From NCBI GenBank assembly GCA_949987705.1, contig OX465282.1, forward strand, positions 39,148,039-39,212,038: 64,000 nt of DNA, read 5' to 3'. Within the stretch, counting starts at the first letter, position 1; each line of letters begins with the position of its first letter. Below, in pieces: positions 12,074-22,695 of the stretch. This DNA is from Thereva unica (Eukaryota; Arthropoda; Insecta; Diptera; Therevidae). The notes under the pieces are model-generated. The model ran no database searches and was not told the DNA's origin. It was given only the letters and a program-made list of their open reading frames with translations. Made by a program: the position numbers and the translations under genes.

Positions 12074-13365
12074 TTATGTTATCATGGTATCTTGCCATTC
12101 TACTTTTCCTTCCTTATTAAAATAATTTGAAAATTTTTCACGAATTTCTTTTGCTTCTGAAGATGCGTTTCGTGTTCGTCCAACTTCTAAATTTGTGTCG
12201 GGATTAGCTCTCAATCCTAAAGACACAGCCCCATCATTGATACATTCCCTATCCAAATCTCCATGTGGACAATAACAAGAATTTCTTTTCTTCATAAGAA
12301 AGTTGTGTAATGCACAGCAGCACAAAACTATGTCTTCAATACTTTTAACCCGCAAATTTAATGCCGTATGGAAAATGCGAAATCTGGAGGCCATTATTCC
12401 AAAAGTATTTTCAACAACGTTTCTTGCTCTGGATAGTCTATAGTTAAAAATTTTCTTCTCAGAGCCTAAATTAGCATGGCTGTATGGCTTTAATAAATCA
12501 GGTCGTAGTTGGAAAGCATCATCACCGACAAAAACAAAAGGAAAATGTTCATTAGTGCCCGCAATTGATTCAGAATTTGGGATTTTCAAAGTATTGCTAT
12601 TTAGCCTTCTATAAAACGTAGTGTTGTTTATAACACCTCCATCGGATACTCTTCCATTACATCCAACATCGCAAAGAATGAACTCATACGAAGAATTTAC
12701 TATAGCCATCAATACGATACTATAAAATCCTTTGTAATTGTAAAAATAAGCTCCAGAATTTGCTGGAGCGATTATTCTTACATGCTTCCCATCTATTGCA
12801 CCTAAGCAGTGAGGGAAATTCCACTTTTTGTTGAAACCATCAGCGATTACTCTCCAATCATTTTCATCTTGTGGAAACTGAAAATAATGTTTTATTTAGA
12901 AAATTATATCAAAAGTATTTAAAATACCTTTAAATAATCATTGACTAGCAAGTTGTATATCACTCGACAAGTCTCAGGAATAAGTTTTCCTAAAGCCTGA
13001 GCAGAAATTCTTGTTGAGAATTTTAAATCTTCATAAGATCGCCCGGTAGCTAAAAAACGCAATGTAGCTGATAAGCGTTCATGAGCACTAATTGCTTTCC
13101 TGAATTGTGTATCTTTTTTACATATATTAGCAGATACCATATGAAGAAGTTCTCTGTACAAATCCTCATCCATGCGTAAGTAGTTTCTAAAATCGTCTGG
13201 TTCTAATCGTAATTCATTTATTAGATTAGTGTGGGATAGCATGTCTCTTTTTAAGAGCCAGTCTTTCACCCACTTTGATCTATTTTTCTTCTTTTTTATT
13301 ATTTTTTTGTATCTAATAATATCAATGGCGACTGATAATAACTGATTTGTACTTAAAGCACTCAT
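12074..13365 (-). CDS. Harbinger (HARBI1-like) DDE transposase, apparently intact
   Basis: Exon 1 runs from the ATG at 13365 to 12928 and exon 2 from 12877 to the stop at 12074. A 50 bp intron (GTATTTT donor, TTTTCAG acceptor) lies between and both exons join in phase 0, giving about 413 residues, a normal length. Catalytic positions of the DDE_Tnp_4 fold are visible: Asp in LGAIDGKHV, Asp in FVGDDAFQLRP, Glu in RARNVVENTFGI. The N-terminal helices (LLKRDMLSHTNL onward, RFLATGRSYEDL) are the usual DNA-binding part. The enzyme would cut at the terminal repeats and insert at TAA. No stop or frameshift is seen. Confidence 0.92.
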
Positions 13366-13496
13366 TTCGATTTAAAATCATAAACCAAACTGAAAACCAT
13401 GTAGTGTATGGGCCAGATGAGCGTTCAAACAAGTTTGTCACAAAGATTGTGGGACAAGTTTGAACACATAAAACGTTGTAGTGTATGGGCCACTAA

Positions 13497-15076
13497 TGAC
13501 AATAATTTTCGTCACATTACCCCTAACCGAGAGCCTCATTTTTTACCTCTCTCAATTACCCTTGCTGATATCGTGAAACATATTGATGAACTCCCTTTCG
13601 ACTTCACTTCGGGCCGTGACGGTATTCCACCTGCTGTCCTGAAGTCCTGTGTGGAGGTTCTCCAGTCTCCACTGAAAACCCTGTTTCAGAAATCCCTGGA
13701 TAAAGGGTGCTTCCCTACGCTTTGGAAGAATTCGTTTATAATTCCTATTCACAAAAGTGGTAACACAAACGAAATATCGAATTATAGACCAATTGCGAAG
13801 TTGTCTGTTATACCGAAGCTTTTCGAATCAATTATCTATTCTGCGATCGCTCCGATCTGCAAGAGGCTTGTCTCAACGAATCAACATGGTTTTCTTGCAG
13901 GTCGTTCCACTACCACCAATCTTCTTGAGTTCACTTCTCATGCTGTCGAGGGCTTCGTTTCTGGTTGTCAAACTGATTGCGTTTACACTGATTTTAGCAA
14001 GGCATTTGACAAGCTCTCCCATTCTATTATAATTCTCAAATTAAGAAGGCTTGGCTTTCCGCAAGCACTTCTGGTGTGGTTCCAGTCTTACTTAGCTGAC
14101 CGGACCTACCAAGTTCTTTTTCGAGGATCCAAATCAGTTCCCATCGAAGCATCATCCGGTATCCCTCAAGGAAGTCATCTTGGCCCTCTTCTCTTCATTT
14201 TATCAATTGATGACATTGTTTCCTTGTTAAGACACTGTAGAATATTGATTTACGCTGATGACATCAAGTTGTACCGTCACATTAAGAGTATTAAGGATTG
14301 AAAACTTTTGCAAGCTGATCTTGACACCTTTTACTCTTGGTGTACTTATAACAACCTGGTTCTTAATATTAGTAAATGTGAAGTCATGACTTTTAGTAGG
14401 AGACGTGATCCTATAATTTTTAACTACACCTTTTTTAATGAAGGTGTCCCTCGTGTAAACTTTGTTAGAGATCTCGGGATTAGATTTGATAGTAAGCTGG
14501 ATTTTTGCACTCACATCAACTACAATCTCTTCTAGAGGTAGTTTAGTCCTGGGTTTTATAAAAAGGTGGTCCAAAGAATTTAACAACCCCTTGATTACTA
14601 AACACCTTTATATTTCTCTGGTCAGACCATTACTCGAATATGCGTCCCAAGTTTGGTCTCCTCACTACTCTGTGCATGTTAGAACTATTGAATCGGTCCA
14701 ACGAAGGTTCGTTCGATTCGCACTGAATCATCTTCCTTGGGAAAACCCATTAGTTCTTCCATCTTATGAATCTCGGCTTAAGTTACTTAACTTAAGCTCT
14801 CTTCACAAGCGCCGTGAGGTGGCCGATGTTGTTTTTGTTCATCTGCTCCTTAATGGAAAGGTTGACTCAGGTTTTCTAGGTCGCCGTGCATCGTTTAGAG
14901 TGAGTCGTTACAATCTAAGAGGACCACCTCTCTTACAAATCAACTCTTCTAATACGAATTGCGGCAGTTTCGAACCTGTCAATCGCATGTTCATTAACGT
15001 GAACAACAATATTAATGTGTTTAACGTGAGTATTGGTAAAGATGTCCTTAAAAGGAGTCTTTTTAATCTCACGTGA
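13497..15076 (+). pseudogene. LINE J1 ORF2, reverse transcriptase and C-terminus
   Basis: The RT has SGRDGIPPAVLK, NYRPIAKL, DFSKAFDKLSH, GIPQGSHLGPLLF and catalytic YADD near 14254. A TGA at 14299 breaks the frame directly after the palm, and a one-base shift near 14530 breaks it again. The C-terminal part continues to 15076 (LEYASQVWSPHY, IESVQRRF). The 3' untranslated region follows to about 15288. The element copies itself by target-primed reverse transcription, but this copy is inactive. Confidence 0.88.
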
Positions 15077-15288
15077 TTGCTTACATTTTATGTTGTTTGG
15101 TGGGTTACATGTTGGATGCCCTTACTTTATATTTTAATTTACGTTCAATCTCTTTTTAGAGATAGGATTTGTGTTCTTATTTACATGTTACTAATATTTT
15201 ATGTTTGCATGTCTCAGCTGAGCCACGGCAGTGGTAAATATTTCTCAGCCTTGCTGGGAAGTGTGCCTTCTGTGTTAGAAGGGAAACT

Positions 15289-15291
15289 CTA

Positions 15292-15363
<72 letters not shown>
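15289..15363. repeat. (TA)n microsatellite
   Basis: About 75 bp of nearly pure TA lie in the J1 3' end. Element C is inserted in it, since a further 12 bp of TA follow its 3' LTR at 19447. Confidence 0.97.
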
Positions 15364-15367
<4 letters not shown>

Positions 15368-15688
15368 GTATCGCAGGGACATAGCAAGAATCGCCGAAAT
15401 AAATGTAATTAGAAACGCCAGGGAGATCCTTCCTGGGTGAAATCAGAGATGGCGTGGCAATTGGGAAAGGATTATTTAATTAAATGCTGACAAAGTAGTT
15501 TAATAAAATAATAGCAAAGCAATCTGGGTAAAACTAGACAATGAGAAAAACAAGGGAAGGATTCATTAATTTTTAGATTCTTGTCTGAGAAGGATTGCTG
15601 CGTCAGATCTGGGATCACCGCGTACGTCGTAATGGAAAACCACCAATTAAATAAAGATAGCCTAAACCAAATCGATCAATTTCCGACA
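15364..15688 (+). repeat. 5' LTR of element C
   Basis: 325 bp, TGTCGTATCG at the start and TTCCGACA at the end. I found no difference from 19122-19446. The gag ATG (15632) lies inside the LTR. No obvious 18-base tRNA match follows the LTR, so the primer type is unclear. Confidence 0.95.
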
Positions 15689-17356
15689 TCAGAAGTGGGA
15701 TGTGGCCCCAATGGCCCACTGCCGTCGCAAGTGGATGATGGGGAAACCAAATGGAGGAAGATTTTGGAGCAACAAAACCAAAACTTATTAACGTTGTTGC
15801 AGGCAGTGAGGACGCCAACAGTGAACAGCAGTGTTTCTCTACCGGAATATAATCCTGGAAAAGAGACGGTGGATGCGCGTGCATGGATTTCGACCGATGA
15901 TATGTGTATGACCGATCATCCACTACAAGGTGCTTCGCTCATGATTGCGCTCAGCCGAGCTCTAAAGGGACAGGCGTCCGCCTGGTTGTCACAAATATCG
16001 TTCCCAGGCATGACTTGGGATGGATTTAAAGACTTGTTCATCTCCAGATATGACGCTCCAGAAACTAATGCTGCGTTTTTAATTGGTTTTATTTCAAGAA
16101 AGCCAACAGAAAATGAATGTCTGGCCACGTACGCTGCAGGCTTGATAACGTTGCTTATGACACGTTGGAAGAATTTGTTAACAGAACAAATTGCCGTGGC
16201 CACTGTGGTCTCTCATATTGCGCAGTTCGAACCACGTGTTCAGCGTTTAGCTTTCACTACCAATATGAACACACGAAGTCAAATGCAGCAAGAGTTGAAA
16301 GCGATGTCATTTTTAAGGAAGCGAGCTCTTATGATGGATAATATCAAAAATGGACCGGATGCTAAGCAATATAGGAGTGCACCGAATCAAAATGTGAAAT
16401 GCTTCAACTGTGGGAAGCTTGGTCATAAATCTATGACGTGCCGCTCTAGGAGGGACGCAAGAAAGTATCATCAACAGAGTACATCTTTGGGGGAAGCTGC
16501 AAGTAAGTCAAACGCTAAAAGTGCAACCAATGTCACTTGCTTCAAGTGTGGAAGAGCAGGTCACATCGCTACAAGATGCCCTACTATGAACAGCAGAGAG
16601 GGAAGCAGTACTGGTGTCTCTACAAATGTGCGTCGCGTGGACCTTTGTAAAGTTAACGCACCCACAGGTACTTTGCAGCATTCGGGTGAGTTAATTTCAT
16701 TTTATTTTGACTCAGGGTCAGAATGTATCCTTGTTAAAGAAACAGTTAGTTATAAATTTAGTGGTAAGCGTTTCAATAACGTTGTGATTATGACAGGAAT
16801 AGGGCAAACTAGTGTGAGCAGTACTCTACAGATTTTAACCACTGTTCAGATCGGCGAGATTTTTATAGAAGTTTTATTGCATGTACTCCCGGACCATTAT
16901 TTGCCGTATAGTGTTATAATTGGACGAGAAGTTTTAAATCAAGGCGTAGCTGTTTATATGACCTCGGATGCTTTGAACTTCACTAGAGTTAAATGTGTAG
17001 ATTTATGTAAGGTAGAGGCACTCTTAAATTTTAGTAATGTTGACACGGACATTCCGACTGAGGATAAGGACAAATTGATTTCTCTTTTAATTGCGTTTAA
17101 GGAGCATTTCATTTTAGGTACTCCTAACAAGCCTGCTAATGCAGAGCCTATGCAAATCCGTTTGAGATATCCTAATAAAACTGTTTGCCGACGCCCATAT
17201 AAATTGAGTCCCGATGAACGACAGGTAGTACGAGATAAAATTACTGAACTTCTTGCCGCAGGTGTAATTCGCTCAAGCCTTTCTCCGTTTGCGAGTCCTA
17301 TATTGCTTGTCAAAAAAAAGGACGGCACTGAATCGTATGTGTGTGGACTATCGTGA
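15632..17356 (+). pseudogene. gag-protease-RT stub of element C
   Basis: A single frame encodes Gag, two CCHC zinc knuckles (CFNCGKLGHKSMTC near 16402, CFKCGRAGHIATRC near 16540), an aspartic protease (FDSGSE near 16706) and the start of RT (PYKLSPDERQVV, then SPFASPILLVKKKDG). It is shifted by one base near 17335, just before CVDYREL. Only a scrap of RT follows (LDMASGYHQI near 17397). The ATG at 15632 is chosen because the upstream part of the frame has no ATG. Confidence 0.88.
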
Positions 17357-17490
17357 ACTAAATAATTTCAGGGATGTCACTATACGTTACCATCCTAGAC
17401 ATGGCTAGTGGGTACCATCAGATTCCTGTTCACCAAGACTCTATCGAGAAGACGCTTGAAAAACTTTTCCACCAGTACTAGTTCGAACAC

Positions 17491-18453
17491 ATGTCCAAGT
17501 ACGTTAAAAAGTTTGTTGATAATTGTGTCACGTGTAAGATCTCCAAAACTCACTCTGGCAAAGTTCAAGCGGAGCTTCACCCAATCCCAAAGGTTGCGAT
17601 ACCGTGGCACACGATTCACATAGATGCCACAGGTAAGCTTGGTGGTAAAAATGACCACAAAGAATATGTTTTCGTCTTAGTTGATGCTTTCACCAAATTT
17701 GTCCTGCTACATCACACCATGAATATTGACACGAATAATAGTATTAAAGCCTTAAAATATGGCATCGCCATATTCGGTGCCCCTAACCGTATCATTGCGG
17801 ACCAAGGGCGATGTTTTGCCAGTGCTGAATTCAGAGAATTCTGTAACTTACATAACATCAACCTCCACTTAGTTGCCACAGGAAGCTCTCGTGCAAATGG
17901 TCAAGTAGAACGGGTGATGAGAACTCTTAAAAACATGTTAACTGCAGCGGAGGTGAGTGGAGAACTCTCATGGCAAGAGGCTCTACCTGATGTCCAATTA
18001 GCTTTAAACTGCTCTGTTAACCGAGTCACCAAGTTCAGTCCTCTTGAATTATTGATAGGTAAAGTTGCGAGACCCTTGGATTTAATGTCGGCTAATGACG
18101 AAAACAGTGATGTTGACTTGACTGACGCACGTAGTCAAGCTGTTAATAATATTGAAAAGAACTCCGTCTACGATAAGGATAGATTTGACAGTAGCAAAGC
18201 AAGGCTAAATAAATTTTGTGTTGGCGATTTTGTATTGCTAAAAAATGAAGAACGAAATCAGACAAAACTAGATCAAAAATACAAGGGACCATTTAGAATT
18301 GTTCAGGTTCTAGAGGGAGTCAGATATATGCTGAAGGCTCTTAATTGCAAGCGTACTTACAAATACGCCCATGACCGACTACGTAAAATACCTGAGGGAC
18401 ATGTTCCTCATGAGATGACAGACGAGACAGGTAACAAATGGAAGTTAGAATAG
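17491..18453 (+). CDS. Integrase of element C, fused after a deletion
   Basis: The deletion joins the RT scrap to the integrase zinc region (FVDNCVTCKISKTHSG). The core has HIDATGKLGG (Asp), IIADQGRCF (Asp) and GSSRANGQVERVMRTL (Glu), so the DDE set is complete, and a C-terminal domain (VGDFVLLKNEERNQTKLDQKYKGPF) follows. It would join element DNA to the chromosome if expressed, but no normal polyprotein start reaches it. Confidence 0.85.
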   Translation: MSKYVKKFVDNCVTCKISKTHSGKVQAELHPIPKVAIPWHTIHIDATGKLGGKNDHKEYVFVLVDAFTKFVLLHHTMNIDTNNSIKALKYGIAIFGAPNRIIADQGRCFASAEFREFCNLHNINLHLVATGSSRANGQVERVMRTLKNMLTAAEVSGELSWQEALPDVQLALNCSVNRVTKFSPLELLIGKVARPLDLMSANDENSDVDLTDARSQAVNNIEKNSVYDKDRFDSSKARLNKFCVGDFVLLKNEERNQTKLDQKYKGPFRIVQVLEGVRYMLKALNCKRTYKYAHDRLRKIPEGHVPHEMTDETGNKWKLE

Positions 18454-18531
18454 ATTGCTGTAATTAGTTTGTAGATTGGATTCATGAATCGGTTTGAATG
18501 GTGCTGATGTCGCTATATGTTTTAGATGTAT

Positions 18532-18856
18532 CCTGTCACCTAAAGTAAGTGGTAAAGAGTACTGTTTAAAAGTGCTGTTAGTTTTCTATCGTCTGTTGAT
18601 GGCGGTAAAGAGTGCTTTGAAGCACTGGTTATTGGAATCCTATCACCTATGAGTAGGTGGTAAAGAGCATTTATTAAGTGCTGAGTGTGTTCTATCGCCT
18701 GGGTTGGCGGTAAAGACTCTATGGTAGAGGATAGAGTGTTGGTTTTCTACCACTATACCTTATGTGACAAGGAGTGCAGCTTTGGAGCACTATGGTTTAC
18801 TATCACTGCATACAGTATGTGATAAAGAATTAGAGCGCAATGAATACAGCATTCAG
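18532..18856 (+). repeat. Six-unit 53 bp array, each unit with two potential stem-loops
   Basis: Units start with CTATCRCC-like sequence at about 18533, 18586, 18640, 18692, 18747 and 18800. Each has a first inverted pair (for example CACCTATGAGTAGGTG in unit 3), then GGTAAAGAG, then a second pair (AGTGCTTTGAAGCACT in unit 2). The stems are kept although the loop and some bases change. It lies between integrase and the 3' LTR, where no ORF is found. Confidence 0.8.
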
Positions 18857-19121
18857 TCCGAGTTATGATTCTGATATTATTCTATAAACATGCAATTTAA
18901 TGCCGTATTCTATTGTTAGATGACTCTTGTACAGGAAAGTTAGTTATTTTGTTCTTAAATCTAGTTGGATGTAGCAATTTTAATGTTTGAGATGTTTCTG
19001 TGCTGTTTTTATGAGGTGTTAAATTAATTTGATCTGGCGAGGAGTGGCCGAGTGGAGCGGATGTTCCTCGTTCTTTTATAGGATGAGTCACACGAGGACG
19101 AGTGACGCATCAGAATGGCCG

Positions 19122-19446
19122 TGTCGTATCGCAGGGACATAGCAAGAATCGCCGAAATAAATGTAATTAGAAACGCCAGGGAGATCCTTCCTGGGTGAAA
19201 TCAGAGATGGCGTGGCAATTGGGAAAGGATTATTTAATTAAATGCTGACAAAGTAGTTTAATAAAATAATAGCAAAGCAATCTGGGTAAAACTAGACAAT
19301 GAGAAAAACAAGGGAAGGATTCATTAATTTTTAGATTCTTGTCTGAGAAGGATTGCTGCGTCAGATCTGGGATCACCGCGTACGTCGTAATGGAAAACCA
19401 CCAATTAAATAAAGATAGCCTAAACCAAATCGATCAATTTCCGACA
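19122..19446 (+). repeat. 3' LTR of element C
   Basis: 325 bp, the same sequence as 15364-15688. It is preceded by CAGAATGGCCG without a clear long polypurine tract. TA repeats follow at once. Confidence 0.95.
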
Positions 19447-19487
19447 TATATATATATTCTGTGCCAGAAGGGTTAACTCTTCCTGAT

Positions 19488-19891
19488 AAAATTCATCCTA
19501 TTTCTCATTCCTAATAATTTTAAAGCAATGCATACTTATTATATTTCATTCCAATAATTTTTATCAGCACTAAGTGCAAATTGTTTTCAATATCAGCACT
19601 AAGTAAGTGCAGAATAAGTTCCAAGAAAATAATGAATGCTCCTTGTAAGCATTTTTATCTATCGTGAAGATGGAAGTCTTGTGAGACCAAGTAGTCAGTC
19701 TTGCTCACTACTTGATCTACTTAGCACGTCATTTAAAATATTGTTATCCGGTCTTTTAAAAATTTAAAAGTTAAAGAATAAAAGTTTAAAAAATTAAAAA
19801 TTTGTATCCGGTCTTTTAAAAAGTTTAAAATTAATGAATAAAAGTTTAAAATTAAAACTACTTTGAGGTTTTTTTTTAATAGACTATAACT
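19488..19891 (+). repeat. 3' LTR of provirus A, second part
   Basis: It continues the LTR begun at 10110 and matches 1-397, ending TATAACT. Together the two parts give a 3' LTR of about 550 bp. Confidence 0.88.
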
Positions 19892-21908
19892 CGTGCGCAT
19901 GTACTTACAAGCCTAAAAATATTATTATATGTTATTGTTTTGATTAAAGTAATTGTAGAGATGACAGCAAGTAAGAACTTGGTCGTTGCAAGTACTAGAT
20001 TTGCGCGTAAAGATATCCATAAAGCCACCTGGGTATCTCCTGATGGAGCCACTCGCAACCAAATAGATCATGTGTTGATAGACCGCCGCCACCTTTCGGG
20101 TCTGATGACGGTACGAACGTACCGAGGTGCTAACTTCGACTCGGATCACTATCTTGTTGGTATGGTGCTCCGAGAGCGCTTTTCAGCGTTGTATCCGCTG
20201 ATCAGGCTCGAATCAACACAGCTGCACTACGCAATGAAATGGCCAGAAACAGCTACGGTCATGCATTAGAACTCGCCCTAAGTCCTGGGGATGAGATGCC
20301 GGGCGTCGAGAACTGGACCCGCCTTAAAAATACTGTCATTAGTACTGCTGATTCCATCTTAGGCAGAAGTCGTAAAGATCGGAACAACTGGTTCGATAAT
20401 GAATGCAAGCTGGCAACTGAACGTAAGAATGCTGCGTACCGAGCCTTGCAGCAGTCTCAGAGAACACGGGCACGCGAAGAGAACTATAAAGAGCTTAGAA
20501 AAGAAGAAAAGAGAATTCACAGACGAAAAAAGGAAGCCTGGGAAAAAAATCTCGTCTGTGAGCTAGAACAGTACAGAGAAAGACGGCCACACCACGCGCG
20601 GGAGTTCTACCAAAGAGTCCGCAGTATGACGCAATTCACACCACGTTGCACATACTGCAAGGACAAAGAAGGGAATCTGATCACCGATCTTAAAGGCATC
20701 TTGGAGCGATGGGAAGAGCACTTTCATGAATTGCTAATCGCGGTATAACGTTGATGAGTACCGTGTATAAGATATTCTCCGCTATCCTACAAAACAGGAT
20801 GGCCCCATACGCCAGAAACATCATAGGCCATTACCAGTGTGGCTTCAGCCTAGGCAAATCAACGACTGATCAGATTTTCACCTTGAGGCAGGCTATCGAA
20901 AAATGTCTAGAGTCTCAAAACTCAATTCAACACCTCTTCATAGACTTTAAAGCCGCCTATGATAGCATAGCCAGGGTAGAACTCTACAAAGCCATGAGAG
21001 AATTCGTCATCCCCAACAAACTGACAAGACTATGTAGGCTGACCATGATCAATGTGTCAAGCCAAGTAAAGGTATCCGGAACACTGTCCAGACCAATCAA
21101 CATCTATAATGGACTCCGACAAGGGGACGGTCTGGCCTGCCTCCTTTTCAACCTGGCATTGGAGAAAGTGATCCGAGATTCGGGCGTGACATCAAGGGGT
21201 ACAATCCTCCACAAGTCCACCCAATTACTGGCTTACGCAGACGACATTTACATCATTGGAAGAACAACAACAGCTGTACAAGAAGCTTTCACTCAGATTG
21301 AGCAAGCGGCAGGAAATCTGGGACTGTACATTAACGAAAGCAAAACAAAGTACATTGTGGCCTCGTCTGGAAGAACACCTAACATTGGTCCCACAATCAA
21401 GGTAGCGGAACACGAGTTTGACGTGGTAAAATCATTTACCTACCTTGGGTTAATAGTAGCAGCCGACAATAGCATGGAACCAGAAATACGCGCACGACTG
21501 CTAAAAGCCAACAAAGCCTACTATAGTCTGTCAAGGCTCTTCAAATCCAAATATCTAACCATAACGTCTAAACTTTTACTATATAAGACGATGGTCTTAC
21601 CCGTTCTCACATATGCATCCGAAACGTGGGTGCTTAGCAAAAAGCACTCAAACCTCTTGGGCGTGTTTGAGAGGAAAATACTTCGGAGGATTGTTGGCCC
21701 CGTATGTGAGGAAGGACGATTCCGGAGACTCTACAATGACGAGATCTACGAGCGCTATCGCGACATAGATGTTGTGAAGAAAATAAAGCTCGGTAGGCTC
21801 CGGTGAGCAGGGCATCTAGCTCGTATGAGTGAAGATGAGCCTGCTCGGAAAGTTCTCTGCGGTAAGACCTATGGGGTGCGACAGCGAGGGAGGCCCAACC
21901 TTCGCTGG
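19892..21908 (+). pseudogene. RTE-like LINE ORF2, with deletion and frameshifts
   Basis: The endonuclease end (TWVSPDGATRNQIDHVLID, DSDHYLVG) lies at 20020-20160, then a frameshift near 20250 and a basic linker (20239-20748). After a deletion of the RT fingers at about 20742 the frame resumes at 20751 with LMSTVYKIFSAIL, DFKAAYDSI, GLRQGDGLACLLFN and catalytic YADD near 21235. The C-terminus has GHLARMSEDEP and RGRPNLRW and runs into the assembly gap. A TGA at 21804 splits the end. The SPDG...NQIDHV motif suggests the RTE group. I am not sure of the clade. Confidence 0.8.
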
Positions 21909-22108
21909 NNNNNNNNNNNNNNNNNNNNNNNNNNNNNNNNNNNNNNNNNNNNNNNNNNNNNNNNNNNNNNNNNNNNNNNNNNNNNNNNNNNNNNNNNNNN
22001 NNNNNNNNNNNNNNNNNNNNNNNNNNNNNNNNNNNNNNNNNNNNNNNNNNNNNNNNNNNNNNNNNNNNNNNNNNNNNNNNNNNNNNNNNNNNNNNNNNNN
22101 NNNNNNNN
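21909..22108. other. Assembly gap, 200 N
   Basis: Exactly 200 N. Two different LINE families meet here, so the junction may not be real. Confidence 0.99.
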
Positions 22109-22695
22109 AAGGGCGATCTCCTGCTAGAGCTAAAGAGGGGAGATGCTAAGACCGGGGACTTAGAACAGAAGGTTAAAGCATCGATTAACGGGGTGGCCGA
22201 AGTGAGAGCCAGTACAAATACGGTAGTGATCGAGTGTAGAGACTTGGACGAGATCACAACCAAGGAAGAGGTGTGCGAAGCACTGAGGACCCAGCTAGGT
22301 CTGACGGTCGAGGAAAAGGATGTCCTCAGGCTAAGAGAGTCGTGGGGGGCACTCAGACGGCGTTTATAAGCCTGCCTGTTGAAGCTGCGGAGAAGGCTAT
22401 CGCAGCAGGTAAAGTTCGAGTCGGCTGGGTGGTATGTCGAATGCGGGAGCGGGTATCGCTTAAACCGTGCTTCAAATGCATGAAGTTCGGCCACATAGCG
22501 AAAAACTGCAGCAGCAGCCAGGATAGAGGAAGGCTGTGCCGAGGCTGCGGAAAAGAGGGTCACAAAGTAAAGGAGTGTGACCAAGCTGCCAAATGCCTAA
22601 TTTGTAGGGAGGTAGAGGGCAGGGATAGTGGGCACGTGACCGGAGGTAGTAGATGTCCGGCGTACAAGCAGGCACTAAAAAGCAAGCGAAGATAA
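22109..22695 (+). pseudogene. R1 copy 1 ORF1 (Gag-like, zinc knuckles), partial
   Basis: After a first block (LLLELKRGDAKTGDLEQ, VVIECRDLDEITT) in one frame, a shift near 22310 leads to the second block with three cysteine motifs: CFKCMKFGHIAKNC, CRGCGKEGHKVKEC, and CLICREVEGRDSGHVTG. The protein binds element RNA in the ribonucleoprotein. It overlaps the start of ORF2 by about 40 bases, a usual R1 arrangement. Confidence 0.85.

Larger units (their letters stand above)
10645..13492. mobile_element. PIF/Harbinger DNA transposon with two genes
   Basis: The ends share GGCCCATACACTACAA as inverted repeats (left near 10647, right ending near 13492). The flanks both read CTAAT, containing the TAA target typical of the superfamily. 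It carries a transposase (minus strand) and a MADF-type DNA-binding protein (plus strand), the standard two-gene set. The right end is doubled: GTAGTGTATGGGCCA is found at 13401 and again at 13478. Removal at one CTAAT copy restores the LINE J1 frame, so this insertion is younger than J1. Confidence 0.9.
15364..19446 (+). mobile_element. Gypsy element C, young but internally deleted
   Basis: Two 325 bp LTRs (TGTCG...CGACA) flank a 3.4 kb interior with gag, protease, a short RT stub and integrase. Most of the RT and all of RNase H are missing. The LTRs appear identical by eye over all 325 bp, which points to very recent insertion into the TA tract. The deletions were probably present before insertion, so the copy would have used enzymes from a complete relative. 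The family looks like Ty3/gypsy with zinc knuckles, not an errantivirus. Confidence 0.92.
10257..19487 (+). mobile_element. LINE J1 (Jockey/CR1-type), interrupted
   Basis: A 5'-truncated non-LTR retrotransposon sits inside the 3' LTR of provirus A. AAATTC flanks both sides (10251 and 19488) and may be the target duplication. Its own parts are 10257-10644, 13497-15288 and the tail near 19459-19487. A PIF/Harbinger transposon and gypsy element C fill the two gaps. The 3' end holds two related blocks with TTCTGTG and AGAAGGG, one on each side of the TA tract. Confidence 0.8.
1..19891 (+). mobile_element. Errantivirus-like Ty3/gypsy provirus A, with nested insertions
   Basis: The order is LTR, primer-binding site, gag, pol (protease, reverse transcriptase, RNase H, integrase), env, polypurine tract, LTR. 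This is the layout of insect endogenous retroviruses of the gypsy/17.6/ZAM group. The 5' LTR begins before the window. The 3' LTR is split: its first part lies at 10110-10256 and the rest at 19488-19891, which repeats positions 1-397 almost base for base. All sequence in between is later insertions. Gag has a stop, pol two inserts and an integrase deletion, and env an insert and two frameshifts, so the copy is dead. Without nested inserts it would be roughly 7.5-8 kb, normal for the group. Confidence 0.9.
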
